Positions 32,970-38,424 are shown, counted from the stretch's first letter. The stretch: 64,000 bases of DNA from Symbiodinium natans (GCA_905221605.1 CAJNDS010000347.1:718001-782000); one strand, 5' to 3'. The notes: generated by a model not told the origin, from the letters alone. Made by a program: numbers and translations.

Positions 32970-34737
32970 GGTGTGTGTGTGTGTGTGTGCAGCAAGCAGT
33001 GTAGCGACCCTATGGCATGGTAGCAGTAGCGCACGACGCTTCAGGCCGAGATGGAGGAGGACCACCTGAACTCAAAGCTCTTCCGAATGCAGCTTTGAGG
33101 TCAAGTGGGGATTCGGGTGTACTTGAAGGTTCATGGGTACTCATAAGCAGGGTTTAAGTATCCCAAATGAGGGAGAAACACAGTTGCCCTACTGATAACC
33201 TTACTGTTAGCGTTTACGGGTTGCGTAGGAGTTTGGGGGTTTGGGTCCAATGGGTGATTCGTTTTTTCTTGCCTCGTTAAATCACCTAACCCTACACCCA
33301 GGTTTCCCTCAACCCGAAACCCTAAGCCCGAAACCCTGCACCCTAATCCTCTGACACCTGCAGTGCCCAAGCAACCTAACAGACCTCAGCCCAACCCTGA
33401 ACCCCCAACCCTGAACACCAAAACCCTAAACCCTAGCCCTAGACCCCAAGCCCCTAAACCCGAGCCCTAAACCCCAAACTGGCTTACCTCAGGCAGCCCT
33501 TCGACCAGACCTTGCTGAAGTCCTGCATCACGATGCTGTCGTTGGAGGCTGCAGAAGACTAGGACGCCCAGTATCGAAGGTTGGAACCATGGGCCCTTAG
33601 ACCCCAAAGCCTATAAACCCTATAATTACCCTACAAACCCTATATAAACCCTATATAAACCCTATATAAACCCTATATAAACCCCACATAGACCCTACAA
33701 ACCTTAACAAAACCTATATACCCTGTATCTAAGGTTGGAACCATGGGCCCCTTGTGTGGCCCCTTACCCTTGTTAAAGGGAGATTTAAAGCATGGGCCCT
33801 GATCATGTACAGTGTATATAAAGGTTATAGAACAGTTTCATGGTGATCCCAGAAGAGCCACTGAAAGAATTCAGGCCCTGGAGTCTGGAGGGGCCTGTTT
33901 AAACCACCCTGGGTGTTTGTGCTTTTGTGTTGCATGGATTTTTAGGGTCTTGGGGGTTTAGGGTTTCGGGTTTAGGTGTGCTAGCTCTCTTGAGGTTATA
34001 GGGTAGCATTGGCAATTAGCTCGGCTTCCGGCGCCTCAACCCCAAAACCTCTGTGTGGCACAAGTAGTTCTGGGGGGGGGTCTAAGTCGGGTAGCTGTGG
34101 GTCTATTTGTTTGTAACCTAGTTTAACGACTCATGGGTCAGTGAGTAGGGCTTTAGGGTGGGGGGCAGAGTAGCTTTAAAGAACGCGAAATCTAGACAAG
34201 AATTTGTGTCCACTTTTCGGCCTCTTCTTCCCCCTCCCCCCCCCGGTGGTCAGTTCTCTAACTCTGGTGCACCATATGGCCATTAAGCAAAGGGCTTTAG
34301 GGTCTTGTCTTAGGTTCAAGGGTAACCTGCATCCCAGATCGTTCCTCACGACTCCTTCCGGAACTCCATGCAGATGAAGCTCGGCCTGAAGGGTTTTATG
34401 GGCGTTTGGCGTGTTTAGGGTTTGGGGTTTGGGGAGTTTAGGGTTTAGGGTTCAGGGACAGCAGCCTGGAAGAATGACAATACTATCTCCTCAGGTTTTT
34501 CATGCAATTTTCCCATTCAAAGACCCAACAGCATGGCTCCATTTTCGGTTCCTTGGGGTTTGTCTGTCTTGTCCGGTGCTCGCCCGACGAGCGCATTGTG
34601 GATGGGGGCCTAAACCCTAAACCCTAAACCCTAAACCTTAAACCCTAAACCCTAAACCCTTCACCATCCCGCAGCTTAGCTGCCAGAGGTCACATCCTCA
34701 AACCCTCGCAGACGAAGAGAGAATCATACCGGTTTAG
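9640..34737 (+). CDS. Gene A: spliced multi-pass membrane protein, at least 19 small exons in telomere-like-repeat introns
   Basis: Reconstructed by finding short coding islands bounded by AG and GT/GC and testing whether their phases join. Exons: 9640-9725, 10813-10878, 12327-12406, 12812-12877, 13329-13355, 13771-13827, 15374-15441, 24457-24562, 25041-25123, 25944-26008, 26700-26781, 27034-27099, 28519-28569, 29510-29562, 29905-29968, 30735-30768, 32050-32107, 33493-33547, 34338-34392, perhaps ending 34712-34737. Hydrophobic segments include WLIVVWAVAPW, VVLADLLRMVLSLLLGCLFI, ILMTLVAGFLAACAWAVW, LTTLILFAHLLLLLLCW and ALFSAISAGFFL, so it lies in a membrane. Motifs YLHPNGMHSV, FRFVKEGYR, a Trp run, DDPASQ and CWPWKVP recall the C-terminal multi-pass region of large dinoflagellate membrane proteins, but I cannot name the family. 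The 5' end is unknown. Joins carry different certainty; exons 5 and 6 are weakest. Confidence 0.6.
9739..9932. repeat. TTTAGGG run followed by CCCTAAA run
   Basis: About 90 bases of G-rich units, a short spacer, then C-rich units: an inverted pair able to fold back inside one intron. Confidence 0.8.
10050..10270 (+). repeat. C-homopolymer-rich tract in the intron
   Basis: Repeated C runs with A-runs and GCCCGCAGCAAAAA-type units. No coding signal; the ORFs across it are low complexity. Confidence 0.7.
10813..10878 (+). CDS. Gene A exon 2
   Basis: Acceptor CCAAG|G, GC donor at 10879. Reads SVVRDLQFTIQELTFIALQS then LQ. 66 nt, phase 2 in and phase 2 out. Confidence 0.6.
10879..12326 (+). other. 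Intron of gene A, with a non-repetitive stretch 11040-11880
   Basis: Short open frames exist here (for example 11009-11239 and 11585-11875), but none shows a recognisable domain or a phase-consistent join. A (TC)n tract lies at 11900-11940. It may hold remnants of an insertion; I cannot assign it. Confidence 0.4.
12137..12323 (-). repeat. CCCTAAA array upstream of exon 3
   Basis: Mixed CCCTAAG, CCCTAAA and CCCCAAA units ending three bases before the splice acceptor of gene A exon 3. Confidence 0.9.
12327..12406 (+). CDS. Gene A exon 3
   Basis: Acceptor AAAG|G, GT donor at 12407. Reads LMNVADLGISCIVGSQQAEY then VLQARG. It sits exactly between a CCCTAAA array (to 12323) and a TTTAGGG array (from 12413). 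Confidence 0.65.
12413..12497 (+). repeat. TTTAGGG array downstream of exon 3
   Basis: About 12 near-perfect TTTAGGG units starting within 10 bases of the GT donor. Confidence 0.95.
12812..12877 (+). CDS. Gene A exon 4 (transmembrane)
   Basis: Acceptor GAAAG|GC, GT donor at 12878. The leftover T of exon 3 plus GC makes Cys, then VVLADLLRMVLSLLLGCLFI, an obvious membrane helix. Confidence 0.65.
13329..13355 (+). CDS. Gene A candidate micro-exon 5 (basic)
   Basis: 27 nt between TTCCAG and GT. Adds ARSRRKARR right after a membrane helix, as a cytoplasmic loop would. Phase fits, but an exon this small is easy to find by chance. Confidence 0.35.
13389..13516 (-). repeat. CCCTAAA array
   Basis: About 18 units, including three CCCTGAA variants in a row. 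Confidence 0.95.
13637..13722 (+). repeat. TTTAGGG array
   Basis: About 12 units with a few TTTTAGGG variants. Confidence 0.9.
13771..13827 (+). CDS. Gene A candidate exon 6
   Basis: 57 nt, bounded by TACGAAG and a GC donor (13828). Phase-compatible, but its length is a multiple of three, so the chain also works without it. Confidence 0.3.
13865..13995 (+). repeat. TTTAGGG array
   Basis: About 11 clean units followed by degenerate ones. Confidence 0.9.
14240..14700 (+). repeat. Minisatellite of about 62 bp, eight copies
   Basis: Each unit contains ATTGTTCAGCACGAATTGG followed by AATTTGACCCATTTTGGCCC and a C-run. Unit starts are at 14247, 14309, 14371, 14401, 14461, 14504, 14567 and 14627, so most are 60-63 bp and two are internally shortened. 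A degenerate last copy starts near 14682. It lies in an intron of gene A and is the only long tandem repeat here not derived from TTTAGGG. Confidence 0.9.
15001..15060 (+). repeat. (GA)n-type simple repeat
   Basis: GAGAGAGGGAGAG units. Confidence 0.8.
15077..15350 (-). repeat. CTCCCTAAA and CCCCTAAG variant arrays
   Basis: Two homogenised variants of the telomere-like unit, 8 to 9 bases long, next to each other. Confidence 0.85.
15374..15441 (+). CDS. Gene A exon 7, just upstream of the LTR element insertion
   Basis: Acceptor GCCAG|TG, GC donor 15442. Reads VRSVNTVGLISFVFFEMACN then MAL, hydrophobic. A diverged copy of its first part (GTGAGGAGTGTCATCACAGT) lies at about 15161-15180, a partial duplication. 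The intron after it contains the 8.7-kb LTR element. Confidence 0.55.
15496..15500. repeat. Left copy of the target-site duplication TAGGG
   Basis: Matches 24191-24195. Because the target is a TTTAGGG array, chance identity is possible. Confidence 0.6.
15501..15721 (-). repeat. 3' LTR of the element
   Basis: 221 bp, matching 23970-24190 except an A/G difference in the GGC(A/G)CTCACC segment. Confidence 0.9.
15722..15729 (-). promoter_or_regulatory. Polypurine tract for plus-strand priming
   Basis: The minus strand reads AGGGGGAG and then the LTR starts with TG. Confidence 0.75.
15730..15749. other. Perfect hairpin next to the polypurine tract
   Basis: GTCCTAGG-ATTT-CCTAGGAC: eight-base arms and a four-base loop. 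Its role is unknown. Confidence 0.7.
16091..19996 (-). CDS. LTR element ORF-c: triple CCCH protein with basic ends (1301 codons)
   Basis: It overlaps ORF-b by 128 nt. The N-terminus is basic with KKYRSRSNPVKRGRPLLDKK, a likely nuclear or RNA-binding stretch. A long acidic middle follows. Three tandem CCCH fingers lie at about residues 883-960: FCYWFSKGKDRCKFGEDCKF, WCKYYVAGRDCFAGKDCAFS and CIQFARSGKCRYGDRCVFEH. The C-terminus is Lys/Glu-rich and ends IANNRKKK. The segment ENVTASKILMALWKK resembles NKVTACKILQLV of ORF-b, hinting at an internal duplication. No polymerase, integrase or protease motif is visible. Its base composition differs from the GC-rich element at 1-9284. Confidence 0.7.
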   Translation of the reverse strand: MHLYEYNNLLGTKGLEERRCEPSLRCVKLKTPVQRGSYRELFDKVKYRDAWTLAQRSLLCVQKLKLVGVGMPPVNPPTKKYRSRSNPVKRGRPLLDKKQVRQVPRSRSQRRAQPAEVVEKPKPLELKPRGGLSYRFSRAWADVVDDDDQAEALVSYAASSSDSSEEETNAVHRMREILLQERDSQRTAIRGNVPMGGSSGPNAGQKKSVHLGKERDKASRGETRQEVTSQVFSLPQPSRRTEQSQKRARDGSVMVGSLAVGSTDEVLPGQGVAGQVNGSESAQVLPGHEVAGQETALEGAVQIPGEETDQNEGEGGSNDLRGDDAKNLDGGLVRSDLQQLLVKGLLNRIYWKVAVGKLPVGQRDCQKGSNKMDRNLVISMSSEGASEQDENLALEDDADQSMGDGAMVVLVYDPRTLIQSPTTDWVMRRGLTDRSIWPAMAYTAQRICAEMVQVDELNAQLNTGRLLFERRDQGYYCDLHHSFHDNPCLPVVGNYPLSVMGALLSPGLEKEFRDTGKFGTAMEAIAYDWSRSPGMEVHVELMARVANLVAPFLRLGGQGTVVNSEFLWQHGRDQMMEFLQAATCADQLEVLWNRMDDDADEEVDPTGMVLEIPDQQGAVLDQGNNESLIPIENAGGETLGDTGRDGKAPEVSPEEETSSGSSRLAGTRIFLWSVYSRVASNFSTQDRTTGKIFDSTKGYPGEGPNNGDNPSSKRNLPWISEDYLDEVVSKKMERSSDMDGLEGSVPGSEGSLEKVEVENVTASKILMALWKKGYRAGYRRLCRLNVSGCKVGTMKRPTKRVQKIGTRKALMKKFNVFGSSQRGSGAGGKPIMKVVGPRPGFPAVLQASNTDSTWGEGSSSQAHGNVHVEQNRPMDRFEAERLEKRKKGFCYWFSKGKDRCKFGEDCKFIHSEDDVVLHSYWCKYYVAGRDCFAGKDCAFSHDATGVRCIQFARSGKCRYGDRCVFEHGVPLDEQRPRSPRTPPRDGPRRSSGANGGEKEISPEQFDDGEEYSMTYDDDTKMSELLMEAISILSNGKPDLARAEADPLFKLLKFKGDADQMDREWVSWTDDMLSVLELHEVVKSYDVSLEEVEEWVNDLRIWFERANLEEEKDPKRGKKRSLERESSKDIPAEKEVVETSETEVIVEEEAKKVKKKRKPVVIEDPYTLLVPKPKKMPATIEKSGSSTNAAVSAGEKASRMRAKSIVGGKAKKKEKSQSPKKGEVVVVKGPEEKDRPPDVDEQASAAVSAELGQPCQAIEDAKREGLVSSIQRGVQDPVLAVSDLEYILLQLHLKIANNRKKK
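19869..21020 (-). CDS. LTR element ORF-b: two CCCH fingers and a helical domain (383 codons)
   Basis: It overlaps ORF-a by 173 nt in the +1 frame. CCCH fingers at about residues 98-118 (RLCLYYNQSGCKYGTACRYL, then H) and 150-172 (CCFDYYLKGRCRVRFGCKYS, then H). A helical region at about 267-327 (WMARNQHLWVYTPHVSEVMI) may be a SAM-like fold. It ends LLSGAF at TTT-TGA-T, where ORF-c continues in the +1 frame. The first in-frame ATG is inside ORF-a, so it may be made by +1 frameshifting, by internal initiation or from a separate mRNA. Confidence 0.65.
   Translation of the reverse strand: MDTVSCAGSSIKGGVEMEMGVPMNIVATVKGGLKESQLSQRTAKKLVTRMGTSVPPTDEGTVDEVQQEREDSAFRAQYNYGKGTSKGEPTLGETKKRLCLYYNQSGCKYGTACRYLHDDDVALEGTWEPGKSWDNASRRALRDAGFHQCCFDYYLKGRCRVRFGCKYSHEEMSEDRLAQLKHLVNVANHVSFQRAKGLEIPDRNAFQPPVSGGAESSSSSAPQALQMTNVSQKDGEKGILDEEEADEQKNSVAASTSTQLHNPEEPIENWMARNQHLWVYTPHVSEVMITLGVTNVSDLQEFIFVEDLVDKGINKVTACKILQLVGEVRYRPGGPEKAVPSDASVRVQQSSGNKGTGRAAVRTLTQVREAEDSGAKRLLSGAF
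20848..23904 (-). CDS. LTR element ORF-a: WW, S1-like and CCCH domain protein (1018 codons)
   Basis: The ATG lies 65 bases inside the element after the primer site. A WW domain is visible at about residues 203-233 (WERHFHEDGREYFYCL, then TGDTQWVLP). A long acidic, low-complexity region follows. At about 655-720 is an S1-like RNA-binding fold (ITGLVRCINGYGAFLDYG, then FGDTVNGTVKRV). A Trp/Gly-rich patch WGTWWTGSWQTGQW follows at about 745. Near 963-985 is a CCCH finger (KLCRFFNQGRCRNGDGCSYE, then H). All point to RNA binding and protein contacts; it may serve as the structural, gag-like protein. It ends GDIGASN at TGA-TGA, within ORF-b, which continues in the +1 frame. Not recognised as a known protein. 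Confidence 0.75.
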   Translation of the reverse strand: MATNWLRTGVASSSSNVGDQGDGGVKRSATGEKVVPNEEALVDVGGMRGEEKPVVEGLEDQMEAVLLRLLSKHGHLLRAAESAESTGAPTTSSSTSKMVEQGCQTELVGDVIPVSKRARNKVSFAAESGDLLTGEVEETAPVAATKSSILVVGDAEGVVPVAMVMSEGEILELEAARIQQESDEDLYAGGGGKASQAADLPIVDCDGKTWERHFHEDGREYFYCLDTGDTQWVLPKKTGMAGNSEGPGVGMGIVPVEDEPTLGATSSPSSTESSRAQQGSMESVNSGVNSVSEKDFSSTIGDSGPRGGGDAPTSGSPDEEGISGNRADIAEAQHLDREEMGMLSEGVAAVESVGPEEKMPNVEIGIVSATEERVVDVVPVVQEDGPGDLDDEEKKLCITTEEVSSFGAEKSAIQREKETSETAGDTVDKKDEAWSANEARVDAPDSTWSANEARVEVHMVVRSTGDCNNGAQVSAAADDGGSQVDALVQPEISREERNDKDYTGANEAAVVNDGGNSPLETMEPKEPAVEESVPAVDDQLNRPAAEENLPAAEGVTKDTNEGSTPMKGEALPSGSSPEVDTERTEADEAKPLAEKKGSPEIQEHKKDELVGLVEQDEQCDPKVKTKDAPGADDTEMVSEEHAKKVPRAGALESPGTHCYEEGDKITGLVRCINGYGAFLDYGDLNVLIPAEGNNVHQFQFGDTVNGTVKRVEDDGTIILDTFLVLEENEEDSSPKLRKWKDSGWGTWWTGSWQTGQWYKGSDGQWDWKSEEPQSREWFAESKASSREQEEAEQKQLYGEKICRNLLEDETIDNDYVGKITGMLLGRSMDVILECIADHAVLNNEARSAYNILLSDGWKPEEKERVGVEETTTFSRKQYHDALYELARKKRRFSGPVVGEAVAMLLSKGKDELWNLWLDTKRFLQELDGAVEEMSKRENRPIETYMDPDQYKKAHTTPKTVSLGYSKLCRFFNQGRCRNGDGCSYEHRRYGEGWPEGEPTEPKNSQKTGDEDGDIGASN
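23955..23969 (-). promoter_or_regulatory. Primer-binding site for a half methionine tRNA
   Basis: The plus strand reads TTTGGGCTCATAACC directly against the LTR. GGGCTCATAACC is the anticodon stem and loop of methionine tRNAs (CAT is the anticodon), so the minus-strand RNA would pair with a tRNA cut in its anticodon loop. This priming mode is established for Drosophila copia and yeast Ty5. Confidence 0.75.
23970..24190 (-). repeat. 5' LTR of the element
   Basis: 221 bp; on the minus strand it starts TG and ends TA, followed at once by the primer-binding site. Confidence 0.9.
24191..24195. repeat. Right copy of the target-site duplication TAGGG
   Basis: Matches 15496-15500. Confidence 0.6.
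24457..24562 (+). CDS. Gene A exon 8
   Basis: Acceptor CTGGCAG|, GC donor 24563. Reads PRFTCYLHPNGMHSVRQYPS, then VFCDGAGHASMMLIG. Cys and the HPNG turn look extracellular or lumenal before the next helix. Phase 0 in, phase 1 out. Confidence 0.65.
25041..25123 (+). CDS. Gene A exon 9 (transmembrane)
   Basis: Acceptor CCGAAG|GC completes a Gly codon from exon 8, then ILMTLVAGFLAACAWAVWRM. To keep phase with exon 10 the donor would be GA at 25124 (CAG|GAGCGC), a non-canonical type reported in dinoflagellates. A GT donor at 25131 leaves the wrong phase. Confidence 0.55.
25597..25935 (+). repeat. (CTCTCC)n pyrimidine tract
   Basis: About 340 bases of CTCTCCCT units ending 8 bases before the acceptor of exon 10. 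It acts as, or at least extends, a polypyrimidine tract. The long Ser/Leu/Pro and Glu/Arg ORFs across it are repeat artefacts. Confidence 0.8.
25944..26008 (+). CDS. Gene A exon 10
   Basis: Acceptor GGCCAG|, GC donor 26009. Reads AKRHYVAAFRFVKEGYRLDS then W, ending in phase 2. Confidence 0.6.
26040..26115 (+). repeat. TTTAGGG array after exon 10
   Basis: About eight units. Confidence 0.9.
26240..26365 (-). repeat. CCCTAAA array
   Basis: About 14 units including CCCGAAAT variants. Confidence 0.9.
26700..26781 (+). CDS. Gene A exon 11 (transmembrane)
   Basis: Acceptor TTTAAG|G, GC donor 26782. Joined to exon 10 it gives a run of Trp, then VPVLLTGPLLSLPGLVAADD and PASQ. Phase agrees on both sides. 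Confidence 0.6.
26828..26985 (-). repeat. CCCTAAA array before exon 12
   Basis: About 22 near-perfect units. Confidence 0.95.
27034..27099 (+). CDS. Gene A exon 12 (transmembrane)
   Basis: Acceptor CTGCTCAG|, GT donor 27100. 22 codons, MVLTTLILFAHLLLLLLCWP then WK. The ATG at its start could pass for a signal-peptide start, but the phase and acceptor argue for an internal exon. Confidence 0.6.
27195..27585 (-). repeat. CCCCCTAAA array passing into CCCTAAA array
   Basis: About 25 units of a 9-bp variant with occasional longer C-runs, then about 17 perfect 7-bp units. The longest array in the window. Confidence 0.95.
27672..27758. mobile_element. Foldback element, family 1
   Basis: Inverted ends TTGGGATGTTCCCCC and GGGGGAGCATCCCAA with inner arms ACCAACAGTCC / GGACTGTTAGT. 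No coding capacity. Confidence 0.75.
28042..28175. mobile_element. Foldback element, family 2
   Basis: Starts TACTTGGAGGTTCAGGGTAC and ends with its inverse, GTACCCCTGAACCTCCAAGT. Confidence 0.75.
28232..28304. mobile_element. Foldback element, family 2, diverged
   Basis: Half the left arm (CTACTTGGGGTTATA), an AT-rich centre, right arm GGACCTCCAAGTAC. Confidence 0.5.
28390..28465 (+). repeat. TTTAGGG array
   Basis: Seven to eight degenerate units before exon 13. Confidence 0.85.
28519..28569 (+). CDS. Gene A exon 13
   Basis: Acceptor GAAAG|, GC donor 28570. 17 codons, VPVVNVIETVAASGLSM. Phase 0 both sides. Confidence 0.55.
29390..29495 (-). repeat. CCCTAAA array before exon 14
   Basis: About 15 units with CCCTACA variants. 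Confidence 0.9.
29510..29562 (+). CDS. Gene A exon 14 (transmembrane)
   Basis: Acceptor CCCCAG|, GT donor 29563. VSGALFSAISAGFFLPP, ending in phase 2. Confidence 0.55.
29905..29968 (+). CDS. Gene A exon 15
   Basis: Acceptor CCCAG|G, GT donor 29969. TSFSRAFAMLTRTVVAGAFC then L. Confidence 0.55.
29985..30115 (+). repeat. GGGGTTTAG variant array after exon 15
   Basis: 8-9 bp G-rich variants. Confidence 0.85.
30643..30718. mobile_element. Foldback element, family 3
   Basis: CTGGTTCTTAGTAGGGAATG at the left is inverted at the right as CATTCCCTACTAAGAACCAG, almost perfect, with a short centre. Confidence 0.8.
30735..30768 (+). CDS. Gene A exon 16
   Basis: Acceptor GCTCAG|, GT donor 30769. Eleven codons, VMFVCGLIECK, plus one base. 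Lies just after a foldback element. Confidence 0.45.
30838..30942. mobile_element. Foldback element, family 2, diverged
   Basis: TACTTGGAGGTTCAGGGTAC at the left; the right arm is partly lost. Confidence 0.5.
31128..31215. repeat. Dispersed repeat, family 6
   Basis: Shares AAGGATCCCAATAAGGTACC and flanking bases with 39148-39240. Confidence 0.6.
31865..32010 (-). repeat. CCCTAGA array (homogenised variant)
   Basis: A few CCCTAAA units, then about 18 uninterrupted CCCTAGA units ending 40 bases before the acceptor of exon 17. Confidence 0.95.
32050..32107 (+). CDS. Gene A exon 17
   Basis: Acceptor TTCCCAG|GC, GC donor 32108. DVRYLYDGLFSIMESLAT. Flanked on the left by the CCCTAGA array and on the right by TTTAGGG. 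Confidence 0.5.
32131..32285 (+). repeat. TTTAGGG array after exon 17
   Basis: Degenerate units, some TTTAGAG. Confidence 0.85.
32937..32990 (+). repeat. (TG)n microsatellite
   Basis: GT dinucleotides with a GCGCGGG interruption. Confidence 0.9.
33493..33547 (+). CDS. Gene A exon 18
   Basis: Acceptor CCTCAG|G, GC donor 33548. QPFDQTLLKSCITMLSLE; the shared first codon becomes Trp when joined to exon 17. Confidence 0.5.
34338..34392 (+). CDS. Gene A exon 19
   Basis: Acceptor ATCCCAG|, GT donor 34393. IVPHDSFRNSMQMKLGLK. A possible last exon is 34712-34737 (DEERIIPV then TAG inside a TTTAGGG unit), phase-compatible but too short to trust. Confidence 0.5.
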
Positions 34738-35466
34738 GGTCTCGGGTTTCGGGTTTAGGGTTTGGGGTTTAGGGTTTAGGGGTTTAGGGTTAGGATTTTT
34801 GGGGTTTAGGGTTCTTGAGACTCGAAGCCGAGTTTAGGGTTTAGGGTTTGTGGGCTTTTGTTTAGGGGATAGGATTTAGTTGCTTAGGGTGCCTGAGACT
34901 CGGCATCGAAGAGGGGTTTAGGGTTTGGGGTTTGTGGCTTTTGTGGTGTGGCCTCCCAAACCCCTCAAACCAAAAGCCTAAACCCTCAACCCCAAACCCC
35001 TCAAAGTGCTAAGCCCTTGACCCAGGAGGGCCACGGCTCGAATAAGGCCGGGGAGGGCAGAGGTTTGGGTTTACTTGGTTTAGGGCTTAGGGTTGAGGGT
35101 TTGCCCCACACCCCAAACCCTAAACGAAACCGTTCTGCTTTCAGAGGGGCCGGAGGGTGGTACAGCCTCGACCTTATTGGGGGTTCGAGGTTGATTACAG
35201 GGGTTATCCGGGGGTTTTAGGCATTTGTGGGTTGTTCTAGGGGTTGATAGGATTTGCAGGGTTTGCAGGGCTTATGGGGTGTCTAGGGTGTATAGGGGCT
35301 TTAGTGCTCATAGGTGGGGTAGTTTGTTGGGGTTTTCAGGTTTTCAAGACCCAATAAACAAAGCAATGTGTTCTTTTCTTTCTGCCAGGTTCCTGAAAAA
35401 AGATGGAATTGGTAGGATACATCCCATCGCCTGTGGTGCCTTCCCCTGCCACTGCAAATCCCGAAC

Positions 35467-35595
35467 TTGGGATGTTCCCCCTTATACTAACAGTCCTCAA
35501 TAGAATTATCATACGAAGTAACCCTAAACCCTAAACCCTAAGCCCTAAACCCTAAACCCTATCAAGGACTGTTAGTATAAGGGGGAACATCCCAA
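35467..35595. mobile_element. Foldback element, family 1, with a CCCTAAA array in its loop
   Basis: Left arm TTGGGATGTTCCCCCTTATA, right arm its inverse ending GGGGGAACATCCCAA. Five telomere-like units lie in the centre where other copies have unique sequence. Confidence 0.8.
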
Positions 35596-35704
35596 CCCCA
35601 AACCTTAAGCCCTGAACCCTCAACCCTCAAACCGCTCTTCGCCAATCATTCGCTGCCAGACAACCCCAACAGAGCCCTAAACCCTAGACCCTAAACCCTA
35701 AACC

Positions 35705-35736
<32 letters not shown>

Positions 35737-36038
35737 ACCCTAAACCCTGAGCCCTGAACCCGAAACCCTAAACCCTAAACCCTGAACCTGCCAAAGTGTT
35801 TGGCCCAGGGGGCTTGGAAGCCCTACGCTCTTGAATTCATCCTGGGTCTAACAGCCGTAGCCCTGAACTTAGAAGCCCTCTCAAGCCCAAAACTAGTTTG
35901 GGGTTTAGGGTTTAGGGTTTGGGGTTTAGGGTTTAGGGTTTAGGGCTATGCCCTAAACCCTACGTCGCAGGTCCTCCTACAGATCCTCCTACAGCCTCGA
36001 TGGGATGGCTGAGAGGGCTTTGTCCGATGATGAGGCTG

Positions 36039-36240
36039 GGTAGGGTTTAGGGTTTAGGGTTTAGGGTTTAGGGTTTAGGGTTTAGGGTTTAGGGTTTAGG
36101 GTTTAGGGTTTAGGGTTTAGGGTTTAGGGTTTAGGGTTTAAGGGTTTAGGGGTTTAGGGTTTAGGGTTCAGGGTTTAGGGGTTTAGGGTTTATGGTTTAG
36201 GGTTCAGGGTTCAGGGTTCAGGGTAGGGTTTAGATAGTTC
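36039..36240 (+). repeat. TTTAGGG array
   Basis: About 27 units, the first 14 nearly perfect. Confidence 0.95.
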
Positions 36241-36257
36241 TGGGGTCTCGACACTCA

Positions 36258-36393
36258 GGAGGGAGCCCTAGCAGGGACCCTTAATCGTACTCCCCTATAT
36301 AACCACGATAAACACCTTATATCTCGTCCGATATACCTAAGTCGCCCCTAAATTTCTCCCAAGCAGCCCCCAAGGTTTCTTGAGGGTCCCTCC
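36258..36393. mobile_element. Foldback element, family 4
   Basis: Begins with GGGACCCTTAATC and ends with GAGGGTCCCT; shares order and spacing with 62749-62884. Confidence 0.6.
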
Positions 36394-38424
36394 TTCAGTC
36401 CCTTGAGGCCTAAGCCCGAAGCCCCCGGAGTTTAGGGTTTAGGGTTTAGGGTTTGAGTAGCTTTCAAATTCGAAGGCGGGCCGCATTATGTAGTAGGGAC
36501 CCAAAAAGGGACCCTAAGCCCTAGACTTCTTACGCGGTCGTCAGGCCCTAAGCGCTAAGCCCCGAAGCCCCCGAACCCTTAAGCCCACCTCCCCTGAACT
36601 TCAGTGCCTGTTCGAAGGACTCCAGCAGAAGGGAGGGTACCAGTTTGGAGGCACGGCCTGCTGGCGAGGGTTCCGGCTGCTATTGAGTGTCGCAGAGCGA
36701 AATCTGGTCAGTTCTCGGCATCAGTATCGCTGCTAGGGTCTCCTTGTGCTAGAATCCTTTTTTTTTGGGGTATAGGGACTATAGGGCTGTAGGGTTGTAG
36801 GGTTTAGGACTTGTAGGGTCTCAGGGGTTTTAAACCCCGCCACAATCATTGGGTGACCGCAATATCCTACACCTCGAGCCTTAGCACCAATCCCAAATCC
36901 CAAGCCGAACCTTTTTCATTCAGATTCGGGGTCGCGGAGGCTTTTGGGGGGTTTAGGGTTTAGGGTTTAGCGTGTGGGCTTTCAGTCAAGGTGGCCTTTG
37001 TTGATTTGACAATTATTGGGCCTTTGTCGAAGGATGATGAACCCTCAGCCCTAAGCCCTAAGACAGTGCCAACACAACACGCTTTCCCTACCCTGGCTTT
37101 TGACTCGGTTGCCAGCTACGCTCACAACACCCTCAGCCGGCAGTAGGCCGATTTAGGGCTTAGCTTGCGACATCGTCTGTTTGCAGATCCCTAAGTTCTT
37201 TAGCCTTTAGACGCAAAACTCTCCGCTCCAAAGCCTGACGTGGAGTGAACCCGCCCCTGAGAGGATGTGGAGGCAGCAGATGCCGACACCTCCGACAAGG
37301 CGCGGGGTTGTGTAAGCTGTCGCGCATTGATTGGTTGAATCTCAGAGGTCGGCAACCCCAAACATTCCGGAACCGTCAACATCACAATAGAACGACGAAC
37401 AGCATGTACATCGGAATAGATCACAGTAGTCATGCCATAATCGCGGTTATGCTAACACCCCCAAAAGGGCCTGAGATCCCAATCCTGGGTCCTTTCCAAG
37501 CTTTTCATTTGAGGATTTAGGGTTTAGGGTCCCTAAAATCCTCAAGGGGTCTCCCCCCCCCCCCCTTTTCTTCCCCGAGGCGGCCGAGCCTCCTGCTAGC
37601 GAGAGCTGCTCGGGCGAACTCTGAACCCAGTAAGCCCCCCCAAAACCCCTCAAAGCCTTGAAGGTTTAACGGCCTAAAGCCCCAGGGCCCTCAAAGCCCT
37701 AAAGCCCTACAGCCCTAAAGCCCCAAGGCCCTAAAGTCCTGAAGCCCTAAAACCGAAAGTCGAAGCCCCTCAGATCTTAAACCCCAAACCTGAAACCCGA
37801 AAACCTTGAAACCCTTGAAACCCTGAACCCTAAACCCTAAACCCTAGAGTCCCTAAAGCCTCCAGATTGAGCGGCCTGACCCAGCGTGTTCGCGGGAGAG
37901 TGGGGGTGTACGTCCTCCGAGTAAAACCTGATGGAGACACCTTCCTTGGCATGTTGCAGATCTTCATGGGTTCGGGGTTTTGAAGGGGTTGTAGGGTTTA
38001 GAGGCTTATGGATATCTTCGGTTTAGGAGTTAATTATGGGGGGCCGATTTTGATATTGTTTTAAACTCTGCACATGTCGGTTACTGGGGCATGGGGGGGG
38101 GGGGGGGAGACTTAACAATTTCTGGCGTGCATGGCAACTCTTGCAGGTTTGGGAAGCTTCGTGTTTGGAGCTTAGGGTTTTAGGGTTCAGAGGTGTAGAG
38201 TGCCTGCAAAATCCGTAGCAGGCTTGGGATCTGTGGCCACCTCAGGGCCGATGATGCGCAACTTTTCCACAGCCGAGCCAGACAGGAGTGGAATTGAAGC
38301 ATGAAGTTCCCGCGCTGAGCTACGGTGCACTTCTTCAGTGACTTTGGGAAGAAGAAGTCCAGTTTCATGTGCGCTGCTCGAAGAGAAGTCAAGGTCTGGC
38401 AATCGTTGGCTCTTGTCCGGAACT

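Noticed and set aside
38180-38402. Two overlapping minus-strand frames of about 70 codons
   Set aside because: They are plausible as sequence but neither has splice-consistent neighbours or a recognisable motif; all supported genes lie on the plus strand.
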